Source: Tragulus kanchil | Lineage: Eukaryota > Chordata > Mammalia > Artiodactyla > Tragulidae | Length of the DNA: 64,000 bases | NCBI GenBank assembly: GCA_022376925.1 | Contig: JAIOJX010000006.1 | Span: 60,411,394-60,475,393 of the forward strand | Reading direction: 5' to 3' | Part shown: in pieces, positions 1-11,084 of the stretch | How the letters are laid out: each line of letters opens with the position of its first letter | Numbering within the stretch: position 1 is the first letter of the stretch | Program-made: the position numbers and the translations under genes | Notes under the pieces: generated by a model | Seen by the model: only the letters and a program-made list of their open reading frames with translations | Told to the model about the DNA's origin: nothing | Database searches by the model: none

Positions 1-52
1 AAATACAAGAGTAGGAGAAGCCTTAAAAATCAAACCCCAAATTTCTAAGAAG

Positions 53-832
53 ATGACAATAGGAACATTCGTATCGATAATTACTTTGAACGTAAATGGA
101 CTAAATGCTCCAACCAAACGACACAGGCTGGCTGAATGGATCCAGAAGCAAGATCCATATATATGCTGTTTACAAGAGACCCACTTCAGACCTAGAGACA
201 CTCATAGACTGAAAGTGAAAGGCTGGAAAAAGATATTTCATGCAAATGGAAATCAAAAGAAAGCTGGAGTAGCAATCCTTATATCAGACAAAATAGACTT
301 TAAAGTAAAGAAGATTCTAAGAGACAAGGCAGGTCACTACATCATGATTAAGGGATCTATCCAAGAGGAAGACATAACAGTCATGAATATCTATGCACCC
401 AACACAGGGGCACCTCAATTCATAAGACAGGTACTTTCAGACATAAAAGAAGAAATCAACAATAATACAATAATAGTAGGAGACTTTAACACTCCTCTCA
501 CACCAATGGACAGATCAACAAAACAGAAAATTAATAAAGAAACACAAGTCTTAAATGCCACACTGGAAAAGATGGACCTCATCGATATCTTTAGGACGTT
601 CCATCCAAAAGCAGAAGAATACACTTTCTTCTCAAGTGCTCACGGAACATTCTCCAGGATAGACCACATCTTGGGCCACAAATCTAACCTCAGTCAGTTC
701 AAGAAAACCGAAATTCTATCAACCATCTTCTCGGACCACAATGCAATGAGACTGGAGATCAACTACCAGAAAAAAAACCCTAAAAACAGAAACACATGGA
801 GATTAAACAATACATACCTAAAAAACAACTGA
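53..832 (+). pseudogene. L1 ORF2p N-terminal endonuclease domain (open frame)
   Basis: The 259-residue open frame is the apurinic/apyrimidinic-type endonuclease of L1 ORF2p, which nicks target DNA to prime reverse transcription. Visible landmarks in order are the N-terminal LNVNGLN (catalytic Asn), QETHF (metal-binding Glu), VGDFNTPL (Asp/Asn pair), and the closing SDHNAM (catalytic Asp-His). The ATG at 53 sits where ORF2 normally starts, about 50 bases after the end of the inter-ORF region. The frame stops at a TGA soon after the domain, and the continuing homology is in another frame from about 796, so a frameshift lies near 780-800. The domain looks complete, but the rest of the protein is broken, so I call it a pseudogene. 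Confidence 0.93.
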
Positions 833-1143
833 TCATTGAGGAGATCAAAGGAGAAATTAAACAAGTCCTAGAAGAAAATGACAATGAACACACGACCGTG
901 CAAAACCTATGGGATACTGCAAAAGCAGTTCTAAGAGGGAAATTTATAGCAATACAATCCCACCTCAAGAAACTAGGAAAATATGAAGCAGATGACCTAA
1001 CTCTCTGCCTAAAACAGTTGGAGAAAGAAGAACAAAAACACCCCAAAGCCAGCAGAAGAAGAGAAATCATAAAGATCAGAGCAGAAATAAATGAGAAAGA
1101 AACAAAAGAAACAATAGTAAAGATAAATAAAACAAAAAGCTGA
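796..1143 (+). pseudogene. L1 ORF2p linker between endonuclease and RT (frameshifted)
   Basis: This 115-residue frame continues the L1 ORF2 protein after a frame change near 780-800. It is lysine- and glutamate-rich, with the NLWD.AKAVLRGKF and KASRRREIIKIRAE signatures of the linker between endonuclease and reverse transcriptase. It ends at a TGA at 1141-1143 where related L1 proteins have Trp (S-W-F-F-E-K), so this is a nonsense mutation. A second frame change follows at about 1160 before the RT frame. The whole piece recurs at 1867-2214 with the same stop, as part of the 1071-bp duplication. Confidence 0.9.
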
Positions 1144-1319
1144 TTCTTTGAAAAGGTAAAATTGAGAAGCCACTGGCCAGACTCATTAAGAAAAAGAGAG
1201 AGAAGAACCAGATCAACAAAATCAACAACGAAAAAGGAGAGATTACAACAGATAATGCAGAAATCCAAAGGATTCTAAGAGACTATTATGAGCAACTCTA
1301 TGGCAACAAACTGGACAAC

Positions 1320-1829
1320 TTGGAAGAAATGGACAGTTTCTTGGACAGGATTAATCTCCCAAGACTGAGCCAGGAAGAAACAGAAACTTTGAACAACCCA
1401 ATCACAAGCTCAGAAATCGAATTTGTGATTAAAAGTCTACCCAAAAATAAAAGCCCAGTGCCAGATGGCTTCACAGCTGAATCCTACCAAACATTTAAAG
1501 AAGAGCTAATGCCTGTCCTTCTAAAACTCTTCCAAACAATTGCACAGGAAGGAAAACTTCCAAACACATTCTACGAGGCCACCATCACCCTGATACCCAA
1601 ACCAGGCAAAGACAACACAAAAAAGGAAAACTATAGGCCAATTTCACTGATGAACTTAGATGCCAAGATCCTCAACAAAATCCTAGCAAACAGAATTCAA
1701 CGACATGTCAAAAAACTCATACATTATGATCAAGTTGGGTTCATCCCAGGCATGCAAGGCTTCTTCAACATCCGCAAATCAATCAACATGATACACCATA
1801 TCAACAAGTTGAAAGACAAAATCACATGA
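1320..1829 (+). pseudogene. L1 ORF2p start of reverse transcriptase domain, truncated by duplication junction
   Basis: The 169-residue frame covers the first RT blocks: [10 protein letters not shown], the KSPVPDGF segment, [15 protein letters not shown] and [10 protein letters not shown]. It ends with KLKDKIT-stop because one A is missing from an A-run just before the sequence jumps back to ORF2 linker at 1840. The catalytic motifs (F/YADD) lie downstream and are absent from this unit. The same segment is repeated from 2391. Confidence 0.9.
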
Positions 1830-1866
1830 TCATCTCAATCAGAAAAAACCCTAAAAACAGAAACAC

Positions 1867-2214
1867 ATGGAGATTAAACAATACATACCTAAAAAACAAC
1901 TGATCATTGAGGAGATCAAAGGAGAAATTAAACAAGTCCTAGAAGAAAATGACAATGAACACACGACCGTGCAAAACCTATGGGATACTGCAAAAGCAGT
2001 TCTAAGAGGGAAATTTATAGCAATACAATCCCACCTCAAGAAACTAGGAAAATATGAAGCAGATGACCTAACTCTCTGCCTAAAACAGTTGGAGAAAGAA
2101 GAACAAAAACACCCCAAAGCCAGCAGAAGAAGAGAAATCATAAAGATCAGAGCAGAAATAAATGAGAAAGAAACAAAAGAAACAATAGTAAAGATAAATA
2201 AAACAAAAAGCTGA
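1867..2214 (+). pseudogene. Second copy of L1 ORF2p linker (duplicate of 796-1143)
   Basis: The translation is identical to that of 796-1143, including the Trp-to-stop TGA, at an offset of exactly 1071. It adds no new coding content and exists because of the first head-to-tail duplication. Confidence 0.9.
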
Positions 2215-2390
2215 TTCTTTGAAAAGGTAAAATTGAGAAGCCACTGGCCAGACTCATTAAGAAAAAGAGAGAGAAGAACCAGATCAACAAAATCAACAAC
2301 GAAAAAGGAGAGATTACAACAGATAATGCAGAAATCCAAAGGATTCTAAGAGACTATTATGAGCAACTCTATGGCAACAAACTGGACAAC

Positions 2391-3635
2391 TTGGAAGAAA
2401 TGGACAGTTTCTTGGACAGGATTAATCTCCCAAGACTGAGCCAGGAAGAAACAGAAACTTTGAACAACCCAATCACAAGCTCAGAAATCGAATTTGTGAT
2501 TAAAAGTCTACCCAAAAATAAAAGCCCAGTGCCAGATGGCTTCACAGCTGAATCCTACCAAACATTTAAAGAAGAGCTAATGCCTGTCCTTCTAAAACTC
2601 TTCCAAACAATTGCACAGGAAGGAAAACTTCCAAACACATTCTACGAGGCCACCATCACCCTGATACCCAAACCAGGCAAAGACAACACAAAAAAGGAAA
2701 ACTATAGGCCAATTTCACTGATGAACTTAGATGCCAAGATCCTCAACAAAATCCTAGCAAACAGAATTCAACGACATGTCAAAAAACTCATACATTATGA
2801 TCAAGTTGGGTTCATCCCAGGCATGCAAGGCTTCTTCAACATCCGCAAATCAATCAACATGATACACCATATCAACAAGTTGAAAGACAAAAATCACATG
2901 ATCATCTCAATAGATGCAGAAAAAACCTTTGACAAAGTACAACATCCATTTATGATCAAAACTCTTCAGAAAATGGGCATAGAAGGAACCTATCTCAACA
3001 TAATAAAAGCCATCTATGAGAAGCCTACAGCGAACATTATTGTTAATGGTGAAAAACTGAAAGCATTCCCTCTAAGATCAGGAATAAGACAGGGGTGCCC
3101 ACTTTCACCACTGCTATTCAACATAGTCCTGGAAGTCCTAGCAACAGCAATAAGAGAAGAGAAAGAAATCAAAGGAATCCAGATTGGAAAGGAAGAAGTC
3201 AAGCTCTCTCTTTTTGCAGACGACATGATATTATACATAGAAAACCCCAAAGACACGATTACAAAGCTACTAGAACTAATCAGTGAATTCAGCAAAGTTG
3301 CAGGATATAAAGTCAACACACAGAAGTCACTGGCATTCCTATACACAAACAATGAAAAATCAGAAACTGAAATCAAAGAGGCAATCCCCTTCACCATTGC
3401 AACCAAAAGAATCAAATATCTAGGAATAAACCTACCCAAGGAAACAAAAGAATTGTACACAGAAAATTACAAGACACTCATGAGAGACATTAAAGAAGAC
3501 TTAAACAGATGGAGAGATATCCCATGTTCCTGGATTGGAAGAATCAATATTGTGAAAATGAACATACTTCCAAATATCATCTACAGATTCAATGCAATAC
3601 CTATTCAACTACCACTGACATTTTTCACAGAATAA
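2391..3635 (+). pseudogene. L1 ORF2p reverse transcriptase domain (second unit)
   Basis: The 414-residue frame contains most of the L1 [24 protein letters not shown], the first catalytic Asp in [24 protein letters not shown], and the FADD catalytic pair in [10 protein letters not shown], followed by the thumb segment through [13 protein letters not shown]. The usual Ala in the EKAFDK motif is Thr here, whereas the next copy (about 4060) has Ala. The frame ends at the junction near 3633, where the sequence jumps back to the RT start. Confidence 0.92.
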
Positions 3636-4770
3636 AACAAGCCTCAGAATCGAATTTGTGATTAAAAGTCTAAAAAAGCCCAGTGCCAATCCCTACCAAA
3701 CATTTAAAGAAGAGCTAATGCCTGTCCTTCTAAAACTCTTCCAAACAATTGCACAGGAAGGAAAACTTCCAAACACATTCTACGAGGCCACCATCACCCT
3801 GATACCCAAACCAGGCAAAGACAACACAAAAAAGGAAAACTATAGGCCAATTTCACTGATGAACTTAGATGCCAAGATCCTCAACAAAATCCTAGCAAAC
3901 AGAATTCAACGACATGTCAAAAAACTCATACATTATGATCAAGTTGGGTTCATCCCAGGCATGCAAGGCTTCTTCAACATCCGCAAATCAATCAACATGA
4001 TACACCATATCAACAAGTTGAAAGACAAAAATCACATGATCATCTCAATAGATGCAGAAAAAGCCTTTGACAAAGTACAACATCCATTTATGATCAAAAC
4101 TCTTCAGAAAATGGGCATAGAAGGAACCTATCTCAACATAATAAAAGCCATCTATGAGAAGCCTACAGCGAACATTATTGTTAATGGTGAAAAACTGAAA
4201 GCATTCCCTCTAAGATCAGGAATAAGACAGGGGTGCCCACTTTCACCACTGCTATTCAACATAGTCCTGGAAGTCCTAGCAACAGCAATAAGAGAAGAGA
4301 AAGAAATCAAAGGAATCCAGATTGGAAAGGAAGAAGTCAAGCTCTCTCTTTTTGCAGACGACATGATATTATACATAGAAAACCCCAAAGACACGATTAC
4401 AAAGCTACTAGAACTAATCAGTGAATTCAGCAAAGTTGCAGGATATAAAGTCAACACACAGAAGTCACTGGCATTCCTATACACAAACAATGAAAAATCA
4501 GAAACTGAAATCAAAGAGGCAATCCCCTTCACCATTGCAACCAAAAGAATCAAATATCTAGGAATAAACCTACCCAAGGAAACAAAAGAATTGTACACAG
4601 AAAATTACAAGACACTCATGAGAGACATTAAAGAAGACTTAAACAGATGGAGAGATATCCCATGTTCCTGGATTGGAAGAATCAATATTGTGAAAATGAA
4701 CATACTTCCAAATATCATCTACAGATTCAATGCAATACCTATTCAACTACCACTGACATTTTTCACAGAA
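2480..4770 (+). repeat. Direct duplication D2, period 1138
   Basis: Unit about 2480-3632 and unit about 3643-4770. The second unit lacks about 25 bases within its first 60 (after GTCTA and after GTGCCA). The period is constant at 1138 after that. The first unit overlaps the second unit of D1 by about 430 bp. Confidence 0.95.
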
Positions 4771-5715
4771 CTAGACCAAATAATAACACAGTTCATATGG
4801 AAACACAGAAGACCTCGAATAGCCAAAGCAATCCTGAGGAAGAAAAATGGAGTTGGAGGGATCAGCCTCCCTAACTTCAGACTCTACTACAAAGCAACAG
4901 TTATCAAGACAGTATGGTACTGGCACAAAAACAGAACTATAGATCAATGGAACAAGATTGAGAACCCAGAGATCAACCCACGCACCTATGGGTACCTTAT
5001 TTTTGATAAAGGAGGAGAAACTATAAAATGGGACAAAGACAGCCTCTTTAACAAGTGGTGCTGGGAAAATTGGACAGCTACATGCAAAAAAATGAAGTTG
5101 GAACATTCCCTGACACCATACACTAAGATCAACTCAAAATGGATTAAAGACCTCAATGTAAGACCAGAAACCATCAAACTCTTAGAGGAGAATATAGGCA
5201 AAACCCTCAAGGACATCAATCAAAGCAAGATCTTCTCTGACCCACCAACTAAAATAGCAGAACTGAAAAGAAAAATGAACATATGGGACCTTATGAAACT
5301 TAAAAGCTTTTGTACAGCAAAAGAAATTACAAAAAAGTTCAACAGACACCCCACAGAGTGGGAGAAAATCATAGCAAATGAAACAACAGACAAAGAATTA
5401 ATCTCCAAAATCTACAAGCAACTCAGACAACTCAGCACAGGGAAAATGAGCAGCCCAATCAAAAAAAGGGAAAAAGATCTAAAGAGACGCCTCTCCAAAG
5501 AGGACATACAAATGGCCCAAAAATACATGAAACGATGCTCAACCTCGCTTATTATCAGAGAAATGCAAATTAAAACCACAATGAGATTCCACCTCACACC
5601 TGTCAGAATGGCCATCATCAACAAATCGACAGACAACAAATGCTGGAGAGGGTGTGGAGAAAAGGGAACCCTCTTGCATTGCTGGTGGGAATATAAATTA
5701 GTACAACCTCTATGA
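3658..5715 (+). pseudogene. L1 ORF2p RT, thumb and C-terminal region (third unit)
   Basis: This is the longest frame in the window, at 685 residues. It repeats the RT from YQTFKEEL and continues past the duplicated part into the thumb and C-terminal region ([33 protein letters not shown]). It reaches the Cys-containing [16 protein letters not shown] motif of the L1 C-terminus. Both catalytic motifs ([10 protein letters not shown] and FADD) are intact. Its first ~15 residues are junction-derived, because bases present in the first unit (around 2510-2560) are deleted here. The frame stops at VQPL-TGA, where related proteins have Trp, so even without the duplications this is a nonsense mutation. 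Confidence 0.92.
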
Positions 5716-6905
5716 AAGACAATATGGAGATTCGTTAAAAAACTAAAAATAGAAGCACCCTATGACCCAGCAATCCCACTCTTAGGCCTATATCCGTGTA
5801 AAACTAAAGAGGCACCTGTACCTATTCAACTACCACTGACATTTTTCACAGAACTAGACCAAATAATAACACAGTTCATATGGAAACACAGAAGACCTCG
5901 AATAGCCAAAGCAATCCTGAGGAAGAAAAATGGAGTTGGAGGATCAGCCTTCCTAACTTCAGACTCTACTACAAAGCAACAGTTATCAAGACAGTATGGT
6001 ACTGGCACAAAAACAGAACTATAGATCAATGGAACAAGATTGAGAACCCAGAGATCAACCCACGCACCTATGGGTACCTTATTTTTGATAAAGGAGGAGA
6101 AACTATAAAATGGGACAAAGACAGCCTCTTTAACAAGTGGTGCTGGGAAAATTGGACAGCTACATGCAAAAAAATGAAGTTGGAACATTCCCTGACACCA
6201 TACACTAAGATCAACTCAAAATGGATTAAAGACCTCAATGTAAGACCAGAAACCATCAAACTCTTAGAGGAGAATATAGGCAAAACCCTCAAGGACATCA
6301 ATCAAAGCAAGATCTTCTCTGACCCACCAACTAAAATAGCAGAACTGAAAAGAAAAATGAACATATGGGACCTTATGAAACTTAAAAGCTTTTGTACAGC
6401 AAAAGAAATTACAAAAAAGTTCAACAGACACCCCACAGAGTGGGAGAAAATCATAGCAAATGAAACAACAGACAAAGAATTAATCTCCAAAATCTACAAG
6501 CAACTCAGACAACTCAGCACAGGGAAAATGAGCAGCCCAATCAAAAAATGGGAAAAAGATCTAAAGAGACGCCTCTCCAAAGAGGACATACAAATGGCCC
6601 AAAAATACATGAAACGATGCTCAACCTCGCTTATTATCAGAGAAATGCAAATTAAAACCACAATGAGATTCCACCTCACACCTGTCAGAATGGCCATCAT
6701 CAACAAATCGACAGACAACAAATGCTGGAGAGGGTGTGGAGAAAAGGGAACCCTCTTGCATTGCTGGTGGGAATATAAATTAGTACAACCTCTATGAAAG
6801 ACAATATGGAGATTCGTTAAAAAACTAAAAATAGAAGCACCCTATGACCCAGCAATCCCACTCTTAGGCCTATATCCTGATGAAATCAAAACTGAAAGAG
6901 GCACC
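4738..6905 (+). repeat. Direct duplication D3, period 1082-1083
   Basis: Unit 4738-about 5819 and unit 5821-about 6905. The end of the first unit is a shortened version of its partner: TATCCGTGTAAAACTAAAG against a longer TATCCTGATGAAATC... stretch at 6873. A single G is missing inside unit two near 5940. Confidence 0.95.
5880..6797 (+). pseudogene. Second copy of L1 ORF2p C-terminal region
   Basis: The 305-residue frame repeats the part after the RT ([12 protein letters not shown] to [15 protein letters not shown]) at an offset of 1082. One G missing from a GGGA run (about 5940) shifts the frame relative to the first copy. Another difference is IKKWEKD here against IKKREKD at about 5460. 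Both copies end at the same premature TGA. Confidence 0.9.
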
Positions 6906-6914
6906 TGTACCCCA

Positions 6915-7157
6915 ATGTTCATTGCAGCTCTCTATACAATAGCCAGAACATGGAAGCAACCTAGATGTCCATTGACAAATGAATGGATCCAGAAGCTCTG
7001 GTGCATATATACAATGGAATACTACTCAGCTGTTAAAAGAAATGCAGAAGACTCAGTCCTAATGAGGTGGCTGGCCCTAGAACCTATCATAAAAAGTGAA
7101 GTAAGTCAAAAAGAGAAAGACAAGTATAGTATACTAACTCATATATATGGGATCTAG
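6915..7157 (+). pseudogene. L1 ORF2p C-terminal tail
   Basis: This frame encodes the extreme C-terminus of L1 ORF2p: [28 protein letters not shown] and the final LTHIYGI-stop. The homologous reading extends upstream of the Met to the TGA at about 6795. It is followed by the L1 3'UTR, and the same 80 residues recur at 8044-8286. Confidence 0.9.
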
Positions 7158-7462
7158 TAAGATGGTCATGATAACACACGCAGTGAACTCATGAAAAAAC
7201 AGAGAATAGACATAAAGACATTGTGGAGACCGAACAGTGGGAGGGAGTAACATGGAAACCTATATTGTCATGTGTAGAAAAGATAGCTATTGTCATTGTG
7301 CTAGGGTAATAGGAGTACCTACAACCACTTTGAGCAATGGTCTGGAGGGATGGGAGGGGGTGAACTGGGTGGTGGGAGGGTCAAGGGATATGCATATGAA
7401 TGATCTGGGAACATACATGTACAAAAATAAATAATAAATAAATTTTAAAAAAAAAATAAAAA
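7158..7462 (+). other. L1 3'UTR with G-rich tract and A-rich tail
   Basis: This is non-coding sequence after the ORF2 stop. It contains a strongly G-rich tract at about 7336-7386, with repeated GGG and GGGGG runs that could form a G-quadruplex, as is typical of mammalian L1 3'UTRs. AATAAA-like repeats and the A-rich tail follow at 7428-7462. A second copy lies at 8287-8591. Confidence 0.85.
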
Positions 7463-7650
7463 GAATCCACCTGTCCACGCAGGAGATGTGGATTTGATTC
7501 TTTGGTCAGGAAGATCCCCTGAAGTAAGAAATGGTAACCCACTCCTGTATTCTTGCCTGAAAAATTCCATCGACAGAGGAGGCCAGCAAATGACATCCTA
7601 TCAGGTCACCAAACATCAAGCATAACTGAGTGACTGAACATGCATGCATA
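7461..7650 (+). mobile_element. Bov-tA SINE, lacking its 5' end
   Basis: The sequence starts at AAGAATCCACCTG, inside the tRNA-Glu-derived head, directly after the L1 A-tail. It then follows the Bov-tA layout: GATTTGATTC (B-box region), GGAAGATCCCCTG, GTAACCCACTCC, TATTCTTGCCTG, CCATCGACAGAGG and GAGTGACTGAAC. The missing head ends at the natural A-rich point GGTAAAGAATCC, which suggests that the L1 inserted into this SINE. Confidence 0.88.
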
Positions 7651-7925
7651 CCACCAAATATTATCATTTAGAATTATATTCAATAGAAACATTATTATAT
7701 CAGTATTTATCTTTTCATAGAAAGTCTTAAAAATCAGTATATATTCTATATTTTCAGGTCACCTAAATTCAGACCATTATCCACACTACAGGTGCTCAAG
7801 AACCATCCACAGTTAGAAACTACTATACTGGAGAGCAAAGCCTTAGAGAAATATTTTTTAGTCATAGTTTGAATTCAGTCATGGAAATCACACCTATTCC
7901 CTATTTAGTTGCTAATACTTGGTAT
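7651..7925. other. Unassigned AT-rich flank
   Basis: Non-coding AT-rich sequence after the SINE, with no element recognised. It is repeated at 8779-9055 through D4. Confidence 0.5.
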
Positions 7926-8590
7926 CAGAAATGAAAAAAGATTCGTTAAAAAACTAAAAATAGAAGCACCCTATGACCCAGCAATCCCACTCTTAGGCCT
8001 ATATCCTGATGAAATCAAAACTGAAAGAGGCACCTGTACCCCAATGTTCATTGCAGCTCTCTATACAATAGCCAGAACATGGAAGCAACCTAGATGTCCA
8101 TTGACAAATGAATGGATCCAGAAGCTCTGGTGCATATATACAATGGAATACTACTCAGCTGTTAAAAGAAATGCAGAAGACTCAGTCCTAATGAGGTGGC
8201 TGGCCCTAGAACCTATCATAAAAAGTGAAGTAAGTCAAAAAGAGAAAGACAAGTATAGTATACTAACTCATATATATGGGATCTAGTAAGATGGTCATGA
8301 TAACACACGCAGTGAACTCATGAAAAAACAGAGAATAGACATAAAGACATTGTGGAGACCGAACAGTGGGAGGGAGTAACATGGAAACCTATATTGTCAT
8401 GTGTAGAAAAGATAGCTATTGTCATTGTGCTAGGGTAATAGGAGTACCTACAACCACTTTGAGCAATGGTCTGGAGGGATGGGAGGGGGTGAACTGGGTG
8501 GTGGGAGGGTCAAGGGATATGCATATGAATGATCTGGGAACATACATGTACAAAAATAAATAATAAATAAATTTTAAAAAAAAAATAAAA
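7910..8590 (+). pseudogene. Second copy of L1 ORF2p tail and 3'UTR
   Basis: From 7940 the sequence is a copy of L1 from 6811 (offset 1129), with the ORF2 tail ([21 protein letters not shown] to LTHIYGI-stop at 8286), 3'UTR, G-rich tract and A-tail. The first ~30 bases of the apparent frame come from flanking non-L1 DNA at the junction. Confidence 0.9.
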
Positions 8591-8778
8591 AGAATCCACC
8601 TGTCCACGCAGGAGATGTGGATTTGATTCTTTGGTCAGGAAGATCCCCTGAAGTAAGAAATGGTAACCCACTCCTGTATTCTTGCCTGAAAAATTCCATC
8701 GACAGAGGAGGCCAGCAAATGACATCCTATCAGGTCACCAAACATCAAGCATAACTGAGTGACTGAACATGCATGCAT
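8590..8778 (+). mobile_element. Second copy of the 5'-truncated Bov-tA SINE
   Basis: This duplicates 7461-7650 at an offset of 1129, including the same missing head and the same L1 A-tail fusion point. It is not an independent insertion. Confidence 0.88.
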
Positions 8779-9055
8779 ACCACCAAATATTATCATTTAG
8801 AATTATATTCAATAGAAACATTATTATATCAGTATTTATCTTTTCATAGAAAGTCTTAAAAATCAGTATATATTCTATATTTTCAGGTCACCTAAATTCA
8901 GACCATTATCCACACTACAGGTGCTCAAGAACCATCCACAGTTAGAAACTACTATACTGGAGAGCAAAGCCTTAGAGAAATATTTTTTAGTCATAGTTTG
9001 AATTCAGTCATGGAAATCACACCTATTCCCTATTTAGTTGCTAATACTTTGGTAT

Positions 9056-9590
9056 AAGATTTTAACCATATTTCATCAATGATCATCAACAATTAAAATT
9101 GTCATATTCTTGATTAACACATTTCCATATCTTCAAAAGTGTTTTTGCTTCTGTACTTTTAACCTACAGAGGCATTTGTCACATGCTTTAATAGAGGTTT
9201 GTAGTCAAAGCATAACTTGATACTTTCTTTAAAGTCAACTTATATTAAAGTATGGCAGGAAACAAACCTATTACCCTTAGAAAAGTCACATAGTAATCCA
9301 CTAAGTTTTCTGTAATTTTCTTACATGCAAAATGTATTTCCACTTCAGAAACTGCTAAAATAATTGGATGATTCTCTTTTAAAACACTGAGTTATTTAAA
9401 GTGTCTAAAAGTTTTTCTAGGAAATTCTGTGCTTAGGGCACAATCAAGCCTGACATCTTCGAAGCTAATCAGAAATTCAAATCTTCCAAACTCATTACAA
9501 ATTCCTCTCTACATTTCAGTATTTGAGTGTTCCATTTTACAGGTTTATTACTGGATATGAAATATGAATTAAAAAACAAGTCTTAGATGA
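9056..9590. other. Unassigned AT-rich DNA
   Basis: Single-copy-looking AT-rich sequence. I see no open frame above background, no recognisable repeat and no RNA gene. Confidence 0.5.
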
Positions 9591-9830
9591 GTAAGGACCC
9601 TGCTGTGCAGTGCAATGGGCGCCAGTTCCATCCCTGGCCTGAGAAGATCCTATGTGCCGCGAAGCGGCTGGACTGATGTGTCCAACTACCAAGCCAGCAC
9701 TCTGGAGCACATGTACACAGGACCGGTGCTCTGCAGCAACAGAGGCCACTGAGATGGGAGGCCCACACAGGCTAGAGAACAAACATGGATGAAAATAGAT
9801 AAATGAAAGACCAATGGAAGTGGTCAAAAA
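9591..9830 (+). mobile_element. CHR-type tRNA-derived SINE (cetartiodactyl)
   Basis: This is the plus-strand version of the element seen at 19275-19598 and 37857-38150: CCCTGCTGTGCAGTGCAAT, CCAGTTCCATCCCTGGCC, GTGTCCAACTACC, GGAGGCCCACACAGGC and an A-rich GATGAAAATAGATAAATG tail. Imperfect flanking copies of an AAAACA..CTTAG motif (about 9573 and 9827) may be the target-site duplication. Confidence 0.7.
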
Positions 9831-11084
9831 AACACATGCCTTAGTACCACTGGCTTGGGTTGATTAATATGTGAAATTAAAATTCCTTGTAATATATTAT
9901 ATCTGTCAAATAATACTCTGGCTTTGTTGTTGCTTGGCTTCTGATGCTTGATTCACCAAGTAAAAATGTTTGGTGGTAAATCATAAAAGATAGTGCTAAA
10001 GAATGAATTATTAAAAACATAGATGAGTTCCATCTGCAGAGAATGGAGTCTTGTTAGTAGAAAAGAAAAAAAATCAGAAAATAATTATTTTTTATGAATA
10101 ACACAAAAAAACAAATAATATCCATATTTCCTTAGCTGAAGGTAAAAGTAGAAAGGGAAGTAAAATGACCTTGGATAAAACAACAGAGACTCTCTGTGTT
10201 GCTTACTATAACTTTAATGCTGGTGACTTTCTCTGGCATGGATTCATCTCTACCACATTACAGAAGACCTAAAGGAGTTTCAGTTTCAGCGAAAAAGTAT
10301 GGTTACATTGTACATCTTCAATCTCTGTCCTTTAGAAATATTAGACTGGTCCTGTATTCTTCTAAAAGTAATGCATTTCACTGTGCTGAATCTCAGTTAT
10401 TTTAGGTGATCTGTCAAGAGCTATGATTCATTTATTACAATTTATGAACAGAAATTATGAAGTTTATACAACCGATTAAGCAAACATTCCAGACCTTGAG
10501 GAAGATACTTAGTCAATTTAAATAAAGGAGAATGAATGAGAAAATGGATGGAGATGATCAAAAAATAAATAAATAAATTTGAGTTTTAATAGGTTATAGG
10601 TATCTATATCTTTTACTAGATAAAACAGCTTTTGAGAGATGAGTGAAATTTTCATAGTAAATATTTGGATTCATTTTATGTGATTAACACTTATGTATGC
10701 CAGGAATTTCTGATATAGATTTTATGTTGAGAGAGAGTACAGACAATTAAAATAAATCGTGTTTATGGAAAATGTAAGCAATACTTGGTACCTAACCATA
10801 AAAGAGTTTATGATGTTGCTTTTTTCCCATTCACTTCTTAACATATCATGAAATGAATTGTGATGAAACAAAACATCTTTTGTAGTGAATAACAGTTTAG
10901 GAATATACCAAGTTTGTAGCTTGGCTTATACTACAAGGATTTAAATTCTATTGTTCCACTTTCTGAAAATACTCCTTTGAAAATCCATTTTAAAATACCA
11001 CCACTTTTGCAAAGAGTCACATTCCAATCTAACTGTGGAGCATCATTTTTTCACTTAGCCAACTGCCAAAACATTTGAAAATGT
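9831..11084. other. Unassigned AT-rich DNA
   Basis: No gene or recognisable interspersed repeat was found. It contains a short (AAAT)n-like stretch near 10560-10580. Short open frames here (up to 69 codons) show no recognisable protein features. Confidence 0.5.

Larger units (their letters stand above)
767..2911 (+). repeat. Direct duplication D1, period 1071
   Basis: Unit 767-1839 is followed immediately by unit 1840-2911. The interior matches base for base as far as I can read. Differences are A-run lengths at the two ends (e.g. cagaaaaaaaccc against cagaaaaaaccc). It lies wholly inside L1 ORF2. Confidence 0.95.
1..7460 (+). mobile_element. LINE-1 (bovid L1 type), ORF2 to poly(A), inflated by internal duplications
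   Basis: The stretch begins a few tens of bases before an L1 ORF2 start codon (53), runs through endonuclease, reverse transcriptase and C-terminal regions, and ends in a 3'UTR and an A-rich tail at about 7430-7462. The window edge cuts off ORF1 and the 5'UTR, if present. Three head-to-tail duplications (periods 1071, 1138 and 1082 bp) lie inside ORF2, so it spans 7105 bp instead of the usual ~3.8 kb. Subtracting the three periods leaves about 3.81 kb, the normal L1 ORF2 size. Frameshifts and nonsense codons besides the duplications show that the copy is dead. The close kin on the minus strand at 42.7-52.06 kb supports the family call. Confidence 0.95.
6811..9055 (+). repeat. Direct duplication D4, period 1129
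   Basis: Unit 6811-7925 and unit 7940-9055 share L1 tail, 3'UTR, Bov-tA and about 270 bp of flanking non-repeat DNA. A short unmatched filler (about 7926-7939) sits at the junction. Confidence 0.95.

Noticed and set aside
780..1268. 162-codon minus-strand frame, repeated identically at 1851-2339
   Set aside because: It is the antisense of the L1 ORF2 linker. Its hydrophobic composition comes from reading A-rich sense codons in reverse, and the repeat comes from D1.
3014..3460. 148-codon minus-strand frame, found again at 4152-4598 and, in the other L1, as a plus-strand frame at 45623-46069
   Set aside because: Recurrence in both L1 copies looks like conservation, but it is the constant antisense shadow of the conserved RT core.
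4771..5106. 111-codon minus-strand membrane-like protein (again at 5826-6188, and as a plus-strand frame at 45101-45478)
   Set aside because: Antisense shadow of the L1 ORF2 C-terminal region.
767..9055. Reading the repeated 1.1-kb units as a CRISPR-like, satellite or diversity-generating array
   Set aside because: Each duplication has only two units, the unit sequence differs at every site, there are no short repeats with spacers, and the RT belongs to L1 with a linked AP endonuclease.
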